From an uncultured Rikenellaceae bacterium (GTDB lineage Bacteria; Bacteroidota; Bacteroidia; Bacteroidales; Rikenellaceae): a stretch of DNA of 64,000 nucleotides. The notes under the pieces were generated by a model. That model did no database searches, was not told where the DNA came from, and saw only the letters and a program-made list of their open reading frames with translations. Made by a program: the position numbers and the translations under genes. The stretch covers positions 29,643 to 93,642 of the forward strand of contig CAMLTW010000010.1 in the NCBI GenBank assembly GCA_946486375.1, in the 5' to 3' direction. The first letter of the stretch is position 1. Every line of letters starts with the position of its first letter. Shown piece by piece: positions 7,783-15,997 of the stretch.

Positions 7783-8700
7783 ATGAAACATCCGATGCTG
7801 ATCCTGGCCGTTACGGCCTTCGCATTCGCCTGCACGCAGCCCGAAACGGCGGCACAGCCTTCGACACAAACAGGAACGGAAACCTATGCTCCGGTCATCG
7901 TTCCCGAACTGCCCCGTTCGCTGGAATTCGCCGGAGAACGGGTGCCGCTGGAAAACTACGACACGCGCGAAAGCCTGATCCGGGAATTGCTGACCACTTC
8001 CTATCTGCATTCCCGCACCATGCAAACGTTTCTCGCCACCCGACGCTATTTCCCGATCATCGAACCGATTCTGAAAAAGAACGGGGTTCCGGAAGATTTC
8101 AAATACCTCTGCATGGCGGAAAGCGGACTGAACCCCAACGTCAGTTCCCCGGCCGGAGCCGGAGGATTGTGGCAGCTGATGCCCGCCTATGCCAGAGAAA
8201 AAGGGCTTTATATCGGGGGCGGCGTGGATGAACGGTTCCACATCGAAAAATCCACCGAAGCCGCCTGCAAATATCTGCTGGAAGCCAAGGAACGTTTCGG
8301 AAGCTGGACGCTGGCCGCCGCTTCCTACAACGTGGGAATGGCCGGACTGGCCCGAAGGCTGGAGAAGCAGGGAGTCGATTCCTATTACGATCTGTTCCTG
8401 CCGGAAGAAACGCTTCGCTACGTGTTCCGGATCCTGGCCTTCAAGATGATGACGGCAGATCCGTCGGCTTACGGCTATCGGATCGAAGAAGAGGATTACT
8501 ACCGCCCGCTGCCCGAATCTCGGGAAGTGGAAGCGGCCGGAACCGACATCGACTGGTCGGCAGTCGGAAAGGCGGAAGGAACCAACTATAAAATGCTGCG
8601 GGTGCTGAACCCCTGGATCCGGGACTACAATTACAGGAACAAAACGCCGCGTACCTTCGTCCTGAAAGTGCCGGCAGCCGGATTCAGCCGGGCACAATAA
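7783..8700 (+). CDS. Lipoprotein lytic transglycosylase (SLT domain)
   Basis: Murein-cleaving enzyme of the MltD/Slt family, 305 residues, predicted to be anchored in the periplasm as a lipoprotein: the signal MKHPMLILAVTAFAFAC ends at Cys17. The SLT domain contains the catalytic glutamate E113 in LCMAESGLNPNVSSPAGAGG, the GLWQLMP block and the AAASYNVGMAGL motif. The C-terminal part ends in an NPWIRDYNYRNKTPRTFVLKVP segment with no full LysM repeat. It is a single-gene transcript with its own -7 box and a strong terminator shared with the convergent nitroreductase gene. Confidence 0.88.
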   Translation: MKHPMLILAVTAFAFACTQPETAAQPSTQTGTETYAPVIVPELPRSLEFAGERVPLENYDTRESLIRELLTTSYLHSRTMQTFLATRRYFPIIEPILKKNGVPEDFKYLCMAESGLNPNVSSPAGAGGLWQLMPAYAREKGLYIGGGVDERFHIEKSTEAACKYLLEAKERFGSWTLAAASYNVGMAGLARRLEKQGVDSYYDLFLPEETLRYVFRILAFKMMTADPSAYGYRIEEEDYYRPLPESREVEAAGTDIDWSAVGKAEGTNYKMLRVLNPWIRDYNYRNKTPRTFVLKVPAAGFSRAQ

Positions 8701-8748
8701 AACGTTTTATCGGACAAACGAAGGCTTCGCATCGAAGCCCGGAAAAGC

Positions 8749-8780
8749 AAAACGCACCGGCTTCGGGCCGGTGCGTTTTT
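8749..8780. terminator. Bidirectional terminator between convergent genes
   Basis: The stem CGCACCGGC/GCCGGTGCG (8753-8761 with 8767-8775) is flanked by A and T runs, so it can work for both the transglycosylase and the nitroreductase genes. Confidence 0.85.
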
Positions 8781-8804
8781 GCATAAACGACCTATCCTAA
8801 AGAA

Positions 8805-9560
8805 TCATCGGTTTCCGCCGATCTCGATTTCCTGTCCGGCCAGATACGGTCCCAAATCTTTGGCCTTTTCCAGCCGGTGATAATCCAGGATATGCCCCGT
8901 CCAGTCGTTGTCGGTTTTGTCTCCCGTCCGCTCCCGGTTGTAGGCGGTTACGAGTTCGTCGTAGGCGGTCAGTTCTCCGGCAAGCGTTTTATCGTCCGGA
9001 TACCAGTTTTCATGCACTACCACGGGCATGGGACGTTTCGGTTTCATGTCCGGAAACTCGTTCGGATACCCCACGGCCAGGCCGCAAACGATGGCCACTT
9101 TATCCGGAAGTCCCAAAATACGGGAAGTTGCTGCCGGATCGGCTGTGCGGGCATACCCGATGCAGCAACACCCCAGCCCCAGAGCTTCGGCCGCTACTAC
9201 TGCATTCTGCATGGCCAGCGCCGCATCGATCACTCCTACCGTATACCCGTTCAGGGTATTCTGGAAGTCGGGAAACTCCAGTCCTTTGGCCTTCGCAGCC
9301 ACTTCGAGCTGATGAAAATCCACGCAGAACACGAAGAAAACCGCAGAGGTTTTCACCTGCTTTTGCCCCATGATGTCATAGAGCTTCAGCTTGATTTCGG
9401 GATCGGTCACCGCCACCACGGAAAATTGCTGACCGTTGTAGCTGGTCGCCGTATTGCGGATGGCTTTGTAAATGAATTCCAGTTTTTCCGGCTCGATCGG
9501 ACGCCTTTCGTAGCGGCGCACCGAGCGGCGGTTCAGCAAAACATCGTCTACTGTTTTCAT
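8805..9560 (-). CDS. FMN-dependent nitroreductase family oxidoreductase
   Basis: A 251-residue cytoplasmic flavoprotein of the NfsA/FRP type, expected to use NAD(P)H to reduce nitro compounds, quinones or flavin. The N-terminal RRSVRRY motif contacts the FMN phosphate; NTATSYNGQQFSVVAV and AAEALGLGCCCIGYAR are conserved cofactor-pocket blocks, the latter with three adjacent cysteines. Length is typical of NfsA-like enzymes rather than the shorter NfsB type. It is 5 bp downstream of the TPR gene, so it may be the last gene of the yicC-gmk-nadD transcript. The physiological substrate is unknown. Confidence 0.85.
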   Translation of the reverse strand: MKTVDDVLLNRRSVRRYERRPIEPEKLEFIYKAIRNTATSYNGQQFSVVAVTDPEIKLKLYDIMGQKQVKTSAVFFVFCVDFHQLEVAAKAKGLEFPDFQNTLNGYTVGVIDAALAMQNAVVAAEALGLGCCCIGYARTADPAATSRILGLPDKVAIVCGLAVGYPNEFPDMKPKRPMPVVVHENWYPDDKTLAGELTAYDELVTAYNRERTGDKTDNDWTGHILDYHRLEKAKDLGPYLAGQEIEIGGNR

Positions 9561-9564
9561 ATGC

Positions 9565-9816
9565 TTACGGATTATAAATATCGTTATATCGGTATTCCAG
9601 TATTTCCCGGATCATGGCCGCATGCGCGGCGGCCTCGCCGTCTTCCGGACGGAGTTCCGAAGCCCGGATGAAATCGTTGAGCGCTTCCGGGAAAAGCCCC
9701 CGTTCCCGGTAAAGCCGTCCCCGGCGCATGTAAAGTTCGTAATCCTCCGGAGCCGCTTCCAGCGCTTCCGTCAACCGGACAATCTCGTCATTTTCCCGCG
9801 GTTCCATACAATCCAT
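9565..9816 (-). CDS. Small tetratricopeptide-repeat protein
   Basis: An 83-residue protein that is mostly one and a half TPR units: the sequence around ELYMRRGRLYRERGLFPEALNDFIRASEL fits the TPR helix pair, followed by a helix EAAAHAAMIREILEY. It overlaps the end of nadD by 29 bp; a second in-frame ATG at 9807 gives a 20-bp overlap, and no ribosome site separates the two choices. No partner can be named. It sits in the nadD operon and precedes the nitroreductase gene by 5 bp. Confidence 0.7.
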   Translation of the reverse strand: MDCMEPRENDEIVRLTEALEAAPEDYELYMRRGRLYRERGLFPEALNDFIRASELRPEDGEAAAHAAMIREILEYRYNDIYNP

Positions 9817-10399
9817 GCTTTACGATATATGCATAAACTCCCGGCGGCAAAAGGGCCGGAACAGGCGCACCTTCCGCCAGCCATTCCCGCAACCGGGTGG
9901 AACTGATGTCCAACAGAGGCGCTTCCGCCAACCGTACGAAATTTCCGGCGGAAAGCCCGCCCGTCGGTTCCGGCGCTTCTCCGCTTCGGGGATACACAAA
10001 TATCCTGCAACGATCCAGAATCACGGCGGACTCCTTCCATTTCCCCACTTCGGCAGCGTTGTCCGCTCCCATCAGCAGGGAAAATTCCCGGTCGGGGCAG
10101 TCCGTCCACAATCTCCGCAGGGTGTGCACCGTATAGGAAGGCTGCGGCAACCCGAACTCCGCGTCGCAAACCTTCAGCCGGTCTTCCAGCCCGCTACCGG
10201 CTACCGCCAGCCGTGCCATTTCCAGCCGCTGCCGCCCGTCGGCCAAGACCGCTCCCTCCTTGAACGGATTGTGAGGAGAAACCACCAGCCACATTTCCGC
10301 TTCCGGCTCGGCCAACAGCATGTAATTGGCGATTGCCAGATGCCCGATATGCACCGGATTGAACGAGCCGAAATAAAGGATGGTCTGTTTCTTCGCCAT
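9788..10399 (-). CDS. nadD: Nicotinate-nucleotide adenylyltransferase
   Basis: Converts nicotinate mononucleotide and ATP to deamido-NAD in NAD synthesis. The 203-residue protein has the nucleotidyltransferase HXGH motif (FGSFNPVHIGHLAIANYML) near the N-terminus, the PHNPFK block, the GADN motif in the middle and the C-terminal ISSTRLREW signature. The start MAKKQTILYFGSFNP is the family norm although the frame remains open upstream. It follows gmk by 68 bp in the same orientation, an arrangement common in Bacteroidetes. Confidence 0.95.
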   Translation of the reverse strand: MAKKQTILYFGSFNPVHIGHLAIANYMLLAEPEAEMWLVVSPHNPFKEGAVLADGRQRLEMARLAVAGSGLEDRLKVCDAEFGLPQPSYTVHTLRRLWTDCPDREFSLLMGADNAAEVGKWKESAVILDRCRIFVYPRSGEAPEPTGGLSAGNFVRLAEAPLLDISSTRLREWLAEGAPVPALLPPGVYAYIVKHGLYGTAGK

Positions 10400-10467
10400 A
10401 GTGTCGCCCGCAGGTCGTTTTTCCGGTTGTCCCGTTCCCGATTCCGGCAACGAGACGTTTCCGAAAC

Positions 10468-11031
10468 TTATTTCAAAAAATCCCGGATCAGCGTCTCGGC
10501 TTCCCGCTTCGCTTTTTCCAAATCGTCGTTCACGATGACGCGGTCGAATCGGGGAGCATATTCCAACTCCTCTTGCGCCTTGTCCACCCGTTTGCGGATG
10601 GTTTCCGGAGAATCGGTGCCGCGGGCGATCAGCCTCCGTTCCAGTTCCTCCACGGACGGAGGCATCACGAAAAGGGCCAGCGCCCGGTCGCCGAACCGTT
10701 TTTTGAGATTCACGCCTCCCTTGACGTCGATGTCGAAAATGATGACGTTCCCCTTCTCCCAGATTCGCTGCACCTCGGATTTCAGCGTTCCGTACCGGCA
10801 TCCCGGGTAAACCTCCTCCCATTCCACGAACTCTCCCGCCCCGGCCCGCCGGACGAATTCGTCGTAACTCAAAAAATAATACTCCTTTCCGTGCACCTCC
10901 GTACCCCGCGGCGCCCGACAGGTGGCCGACACCGAAAACTCCAGCTCCGGGAACACACCCAGCAAATGATTGACGATGGTGCTTTTTCCGGCCCCCGAAG
11001 GAGCGGAGAATATGACGACTTTTCCTTCCAT
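10468..11031 (-). CDS. gmk: Guanylate kinase
   Basis: Phosphorylates GMP to GDP. The 187-residue protein starts with MEGKVVIFSAPSGAGKSTIV, containing the P-loop; the GMP-binding block ATCRAPRGTEVHGKEYYF and the DIDVKGG segment are also present. An in-frame ATG 36 bases upstream exists, but MEGKV is the normal family start. It follows yicC by 68 bp, and yicC-gmk-nadD reads as one operon, the same yicC-gmk association seen in many bacteria. Confidence 0.95.
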   Translation of the reverse strand: MEGKVVIFSAPSGAGKSTIVNHLLGVFPELEFSVSATCRAPRGTEVHGKEYYFLSYDEFVRRAGAGEFVEWEEVYPGCRYGTLKSEVQRIWEKGNVIIFDIDVKGGVNLKKRFGDRALALFVMPPSVEELERRLIARGTDSPETIRKRVDKAQEELEYAPRFDRVIVNDDLEKAKREAETLIRDFLK

Positions 11032-11099
11032 GATCCGATCTTTTCCGCTGCCATTTCCCGGCAGCATTCCGTTTCTCCGCTGTTCGCAGACTCGGCGCC

Positions 11100-11984
11100 T
11101 TACAGCAGATTCAACAGTTGTTCCTTGATTTTTTCCAGTTCATCCTTCATCTGCACGACGATACGCTGAATGTCGGCCTGATTGGCCTTCGACCCCAGCG
11201 TATTGATTTCGCGACCGATCTCCTGTGCGATGAAACCCAGTTTCCGGCCCGGCTCTTCCTCCCCGCGGGCCACTTCCCGGAAATAACGGCAATGGTTCTT
11301 CAGGCGCACTTTTTCTTCCGTCACGTCCAGCTTTTCCAGGTAATAGATCATCTCCTGCTCCAGCCGGTTGGAATCCACCGGAATGTTCATCGCCTCGATG
11401 TTTTCCCGGATCCGGGCCTTGATGGTCACCGTCCGTTCCTTTTCATAAGGCTCCACGCCGCCCAACAGTTCTTCGATTTTATCCACCCGTTTCAACAGGT
11501 CGGCGATCAGAATTTCCCCTTCCTGCTGCCGGAAGGCATCCAGCCGGTCGAGCGCTTCGGTTACCGTCCGGCGCAGAGCGGCGATTTCCTCCTCCGGAAT
11601 GACCGCCGCATCGTTCTGCACTACTTCCGGCAAACGCAAAATAGCCGGAACCACGGCGGCCTGCAGGTCGTTGTCCCCCCACGCCAATCCGTCCGCGGAA
11701 CAGATTTCCCTCAACTGCCGTAAATAGTCCGCAAAGGCGAGCCGGTTGATGGTCACCGTTCCGGCCCCGTCCGTCACCTCGTAGGAAACGGTGATGTCCG
11801 CTTTTCCGCGTTTCAGCCGTCGGGACGCATCGCTCCGGATTTCGTATTCCGTTTGCCGGTAAACGGCCGGTATCCTTACCGAAAGGTCGAGTTGCTTGCT
11901 GTTGAGGGAACGGATCTCGGCCGTAATCTTCTTTCCGTTCACCACGGTTTCGGCCTTGCCGTAACCGGTCATCGACTTTATCAT
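11100..11984 (-). CDS. yicC: YicC/YloC family endoribonuclease
   Basis: A 294-residue protein with the family's N-terminal signature MIKSMTGYGKAE, the RSLNSKQLDL block and the conserved C-terminal EEPGRKLGFIAQEIGREINTLGSKANQADIQR stretch (given here in two recognisable halves, GRKLGFIAQEIGREINTLGS and KANQADIQR). E. coli YicC acts as an endoribonuclease involved in turnover of small RNAs. It leads the yicC-gmk-nadD operon, with a TATCTTTG box 29 bp upstream. Catalytic carboxylates cannot be assigned by eye. Confidence 0.92.
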   Translation of the reverse strand: MIKSMTGYGKAETVVNGKKITAEIRSLNSKQLDLSVRIPAVYRQTEYEIRSDASRRLKRGKADITVSYEVTDGAGTVTINRLAFADYLRQLREICSADGLAWGDNDLQAAVVPAILRLPEVVQNDAAVIPEEEIAALRRTVTEALDRLDAFRQQEGEILIADLLKRVDKIEELLGGVEPYEKERTVTIKARIRENIEAMNIPVDSNRLEQEMIYYLEKLDVTEEKVRLKNHCRYFREVARGEEEPGRKLGFIAQEIGREINTLGSKANQADIQRIVVQMKDELEKIKEQLLNLL

Positions 11985-12012
11985 TTTCCTTGTGTCTTTT
12001 TTAACCGAATGA

Positions 12013-12020
12013 CAAAGATA
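12013..12020 (-). promoter_or_regulatory. Predicted -7 box for yicC operon
   Basis: TATCTTTG on the minus strand ends 28 bp before the yicC start, just past the stop of the upstream MATE gene. The -33 element is weak. Confidence 0.45.
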
Positions 12021-12021
12021 A

Positions 12022-13359
12022 TCAATCCCGGCGAACGAGTGATTTTTTCTTCCACCTTCCGGAGAAATAATAAGTCATCGCTCCCGCCATCCCCACGAAC
12101 CACCCCAGCGGCATCGCCCACCAGATGCCGATCACGCCGAACGCCTTCGACAACAAGGCCGCCGCCGGAATCCGGATGATCCACAGGGACAGCAGGGTGG
12201 TCAGCATCGGAAAAACGGACGCCCCCGCCCCCCGCAACAGGCCGTTGAAAGTGAACATGACGGCGAACAACAGGTAAAAGGTATTGAGGATGACCAGCAG
12301 CTCGTATCCGATGGAGATCACGTTCGGATCGGTGGTAAAAAGAGACATCAGCGGACGTCCGAAAACGATGATGGAGGTATTGAGCACGAGACAGGTCGCC
12401 AGCGACATCCCCAACGTGGCTTTCAATCCTTTTTTGATGCGGTCGATGTTTCCGACCCCCATGTTCTGCCCGACGAACGAAGTCAGGGCCGCCGCGAAGT
12501 TCATGACCGGCAGCGATACGAACGTGTCCAGCCGGTTCACCGAAACATACGCTGCGATGACATCGGTACCGAACGTATTGACGATACCCAGCAGGGCCAG
12601 CATCCCCACGGCTACGAAAGTCTGCTGAAGCCCGGCAGGCAATCCCATTTTCATGCACTGTACGAATATCTTCCGGTCGAAACGGGGATGCCGGAAATTG
12701 ATGCGGATCACATGATCCCGGCGGTTGATGTATATCACCGACCAGACGAAAGCGACGCCCTGTGCGATGATGGTCGCCCAGGCCGCCCCTCCGACGCCCC
12801 AGCCGAACGCCACGATGAACAGAAAGTCGAGACCGATGTTCAGCAGGGAAGAGACGATCAGGAAATAAAGCGGGGTTTTGGAATCCCCCACCCCCCGCAA
12901 GATGGCGGCTACGGCATTGTAACCGAACAGAAACAGCGACCCCGTGAAATAAATCCGAAGGTAAGTTTTCGCCAGCGGCAGGATGCTTTCCGGCAAAAGC
13001 ATCAGCCGAAGAATGTACTCGCTGCCGAAATATCCGATCAGGCTGATGGCCACGGCGGCCCCCAGCAAAAAAATGAAAAGGGTGTCGCACGTGCGCCGGA
13101 CATTCTCGTACTGCTTGGCTCCGAAGTACTGCGAAACCACGATGGAGGCTCCGATCCCGATCCCGATCACCAGCGAAATGGTCATGAATACCACCGGCGT
13201 GGAAGCTCCCACGGCCGCCAGCGCCTCCTTGCCGAGGAACCGGCCCACGATCACCGTATCGGCGAACTGGTACAGCTGCATGAACACGTTCCCGAGCAGC
13301 ATGGGCAACGCGAAGTTCAGTATCAGCCTTCCTTCGTGGCCGGTGGTGAAATCCTTCAT
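12022..13359 (-). CDS. MATE family efflux transporter
   Basis: A 445-residue inner-membrane antiporter with about twelve hydrophobic segments. The start MKDFTTGHEGRLILNFALPMLLGNVFMQLYQ and the ASTPVVFMTISLVIGIGIGASIVVSQYFGAK region are typical of the DinF/NorM-like MATE branch common in gut Bacteroidetes (motif stretches FALPMLLGNVFMQLYQFADT and VVSQYFGAKQYENVRR). It expels cationic drugs or metabolites using a sodium or proton gradient; the substrate is not predictable. It is transcribed toward yicC with 37 bp between them and may partly read into it. Confidence 0.92.
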   Translation of the reverse strand: MKDFTTGHEGRLILNFALPMLLGNVFMQLYQFADTVIVGRFLGKEALAAVGASTPVVFMTISLVIGIGIGASIVVSQYFGAKQYENVRRTCDTLFIFLLGAAVAISLIGYFGSEYILRLMLLPESILPLAKTYLRIYFTGSLFLFGYNAVAAILRGVGDSKTPLYFLIVSSLLNIGLDFLFIVAFGWGVGGAAWATIIAQGVAFVWSVIYINRRDHVIRINFRHPRFDRKIFVQCMKMGLPAGLQQTFVAVGMLALLGIVNTFGTDVIAAYVSVNRLDTFVSLPVMNFAAALTSFVGQNMGVGNIDRIKKGLKATLGMSLATCLVLNTSIIVFGRPLMSLFTTDPNVISIGYELLVILNTFYLLFAVMFTFNGLLRGAGASVFPMLTTLLSLWIIRIPAAALLSKAFGVIGIWWAMPLGWFVGMAGAMTYYFSGRWKKKSLVRRD

Positions 13360-13646
13360 GGACGCTTGCGAATAATAAAAGTTTACAAATTTACATTAAA
13401 AATGCCGAACCGCTCTACCTTTCGAAAAAATCAGTTCCCTTCCCCAACGGGGATCCGTTCGCTTCTTCCGAGGGGGATTTTCAGGCATTTCCTCTATTTC
13501 CGTGCCGGCCGGGCTTTCAATGTTTTTATCGAAAATTTCTCCGGTTCGGAAAATTTCCTTAAATTTAGGGATTCGTTTTACCGGGCCGGGATGCGGAATT
13601 TCAAGAAAAACGGGAGCGGGAAACGAAAATTTTACCGGGAAACCGC

Positions 13647-13654
13647 TATTTTTG
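13647..13654 (+). promoter_or_regulatory. Predicted -7 box for serC operon
   Basis: TATTTTTG matches TAnnTTTG about 45-57 bp upstream of the two candidate serC starts. Apart from this box the 13360-13698 interval shows no gene. Confidence 0.5.
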
Positions 13655-13710
13655 TTCCGGGATACGGATAAAAGAAAAAAACAACGAACAATTTATAAAT
13701 GACATCGGAT

Positions 13711-14784
13711 ATGAAGAAGCACAATTTCAGCGCAGGGCCGGCGATACTGCCGCAGCAGGCGATCGAAAACGGAGCCAAGGCGGTCCTCGATTTCGAAGGC
13801 ATGGGGCTTTCCATCCTCGAAATTTCGCACCGGAGCAAGGAGTTCCAGGCCGTGATGGACGAAACGGAGGCCCTGTTCAAAGAACTGCTGAACATCCCGG
13901 AAGGATACCACGTTCTGTTCCTGGGAGGGGGCGCCAGCACCCAGTTCTACATGGTTCCTTTCAACCTGCTGGAAAAGAAGGCGGGCTACGTCAACACGGG
14001 CGTATGGGCGAAAAAGGCCATGAAGGAAGCCAAGCTCTTCGGCGACGTGGAGTGCCTCGCTTCTTCCGAAGACAAAAACTGTTCCTACATTCCGAAAGGG
14101 TTCGCCATTCCGACCGACTTGGACTACCTGCACATCACCACCAACAACACCATCTTCGGTACGGAATACCACGAAGATATCGACTCCCCCGTGCCCCTCG
14201 TGGCCGATATGAGTTCGGATATCCTGAGCCGGCCGGTGGACGTTTCCAAATACGCCCTGATTTACGGAGGAGCGCAGAAGAACCTGGCTCCGGCGGGCGT
14301 TACGTTCGTCGTGGTGCGGGAAGACGTGCTGGGCAAAGTATCCCGCGCCATCCCGACGATGATCGACTACCGCACCCACATCAACAACGGTTCGATGTTC
14401 AACACGCCTCCGGTGTTCCCTATTTATGTGATGCGCGAAACGCTCCGGTGGCTCAAAGGATTGGGCGGCGTCGAAAAGATGCAGGAAATCAACCGGGCCA
14501 AAGCGAAACTCCTCTATGACGAAATCGACCGCAACGCCGTCTTCAAGGGAACGGCGGCTGTGGAAGACCGTTCGCTGATGAACGTTTGCTTCGTGCCGAA
14601 CAACGGCTACGAAGACCTCTACGATGCCTTCATGGATTTCGCGAAGGAACGGGGCATGGTCGGCGTGAAGGGACACCGGCTGGTAGGCGGCTTCCGGGCA
14701 TCCATCTACAACGCGATGCCGATCGAAAGCGTACAGGCGCTGGTCGACTGCATGCAGGAATTCGAAAAAGCGCACGCGAAATAG
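13711..14784 (+). CDS. serC: Phosphoserine aminotransferase
   Basis: PLP-dependent transamination of 3-phosphohydroxypyruvate to phosphoserine. The protein (357 residues from [14 protein letters not shown]) has the family N-terminus HNFSAGPA, the PLP lysine in [12 protein letters not shown] and the substrate-binding [18 protein letters not shown] and [17 protein letters not shown] blocks. An ATG 12 bases upstream (13699) is equally open; I prefer the second because family members begin two or three residues before the NFSAGP motif. It leads serC-serA-DUF1015. Confidence 0.95.
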   Translation: MKKHNFSAGPAILPQQAIENGAKAVLDFEGMGLSILEISHRSKEFQAVMDETEALFKELLNIPEGYHVLFLGGGASTQFYMVPFNLLEKKAGYVNTGVWAKKAMKEAKLFGDVECLASSEDKNCSYIPKGFAIPTDLDYLHITTNNTIFGTEYHEDIDSPVPLVADMSSDILSRPVDVSKYALIYGGAQKNLAPAGVTFVVVREDVLGKVSRAIPTMIDYRTHINNGSMFNTPPVFPIYVMRETLRWLKGLGGVEKMQEINRAKAKLLYDEIDRNAVFKGTAAVEDRSLMNVCFVPNNGYEDLYDAFMDFAKERGMVGVKGHRLVGGFRASIYNAMPIESVQALVDCMQEFEKAHAK

Positions 14785-14904
14785 CGGGGTGGCATTCTTT
14801 TCGCAACGCCGCACGGGAAACCGCATAAAAACAAGGCAGGCATGGCGCTCGTAACGACTTACAGCCAGAAACGAAAAGAAAAAAGTATCGACTGGTTAAC
14901 CATA

Positions 14905-15837
14905 ATGAACGAAGGTATGAAAGTATTGGTAGCAACCGAAAAACCGTTCGCCAAGGCGGCCGTCGACGGCATTCGGGAAATCGTCGAAAAGGCGGGGTAC
15001 GAATTGGCCCTGCTCGAAAAATACACCGACCGGCAACAGCTGCTGGATGCCGTGGCCGATGCGGACGCACTGATCATCCGCAGCGACAAGGTGACCGCCG
15101 AAGTGGTGGATGCGGCGAAAAAACTGAAAATCGTCGTGCGGGCGGGCGCGGGCTATGACAACGTCGACCTGGCGGCCTGCACGGCGCGGGGCATCGTGGT
15201 GATGAACACCCCCGGACAAAACTCCAACGCCGTGGCGGAACTGGCGCTCGGCATGATGATCTATATGTCCCGCAACCAGTTTACGCCGGGCACCGGACAC
15301 GAAATCCACGGCAAGAAGCTGGGAATCCACGCCTATGGGAACGTGGGGCGCATCGTGGGACGATATGCCAAGGCGCTCGGCATGAAGGTCTGCGCCTTCG
15401 ACCCGTTCACCGATCCGAAGGTCTTCGAGTGCGACGACGTGGAGACGGTCGGTTCGGTGGAAGCCCTTTATTCTTCCTGCGATTATATTTCGGTACACAT
15501 CCCGGCAACGGAACAGACCAAAAAATCGCTGAATTACGACTTGTTGTCGAAACTTCCGAAAGGAGCAGTGGTGGTGAATACCGCCCGGAAGGAAGTGGTG
15601 GACGAAGAAGGGCTGATGAAAGTGCTTTCCGAACGGGAAGACCTGAAGTACGTCACCGACATCGCCGCCGACAACCAGGCCGCGCTGAATGAAAAATTCG
15701 GGAAACGGGTTTTCGCCACTCCGAAAAAGATGGGAGCCGAAACCGCCGAAGCCAACATCAATGCAGGATTGGCGGCGGCACGGCAAATCGTGGAATTCTT
15801 CGTCAACGGCGACCGCAAGTTCCAGGTGAACAAGTAG
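14905..15837 (+). CDS. serA: D-3-phosphoglycerate dehydrogenase, short Bacteroidetes form
   Basis: First step of serine synthesis, NAD-dependent oxidation of 3-phosphoglycerate. The 310-residue protein lacks the C-terminal ACT/ASB domains of long SerA. VVRAGAGYDNVDL, the Rossmann block KLGIHAYGNVGRIVGRYA and the catalytic arginine region VVNTARKEVVDEEGL are present. The usual PHIG catalytic histidine is replaced: the aligned segment reads ATPKKMGAETAEAN, and the EHEP-type glutamate segment is also altered. I recall this substitution as lineage-wide in Bacteroidetes serA beside serC, so it is probably functional. Start is MNEGMKVLVAT; 14917 is an alternative. Confidence 0.88.
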   Translation: MNEGMKVLVATEKPFAKAAVDGIREIVEKAGYELALLEKYTDRQQLLDAVADADALIIRSDKVTAEVVDAAKKLKIVVRAGAGYDNVDLAACTARGIVVMNTPGQNSNAVAELALGMMIYMSRNQFTPGTGHEIHGKKLGIHAYGNVGRIVGRYAKALGMKVCAFDPFTDPKVFECDDVETVGSVEALYSSCDYISVHIPATEQTKKSLNYDLLSKLPKGAVVVNTARKEVVDEEGLMKVLSEREDLKYVTDIAADNQAALNEKFGKRVFATPKKMGAETAEANINAGLAAARQIVEFFVNGDRKFQVNK

Positions 15838-15858
15838 GCGTCCGCACCGGAAGGCTCG

Positions 15859-15911
15859 GAAGGGGAAATACCTGCATCCGTATTCGGATAGGAAGCCGGT
15901 GTTTCCCCTTT
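15859..15911. terminator. Two-layer hairpin between serA and DUF1015
   Basis: Outer arms GAAGGGGAAA (15859-15868) and TTTCCCCTTTC (15901-15911) enclose an inner ATCCG-TATT-CGGAT hairpin. It could attenuate or process the operon mRNA; the T-run is weak for a full terminator. Confidence 0.4.
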
Positions 15912-15997
15912 CGCATTCGACCGGATCACGGATATTTCGATGCGAAAAACGGAAGCGCATCGGCAAACGGTACCCGAAACCAAAAACACATGAACCC

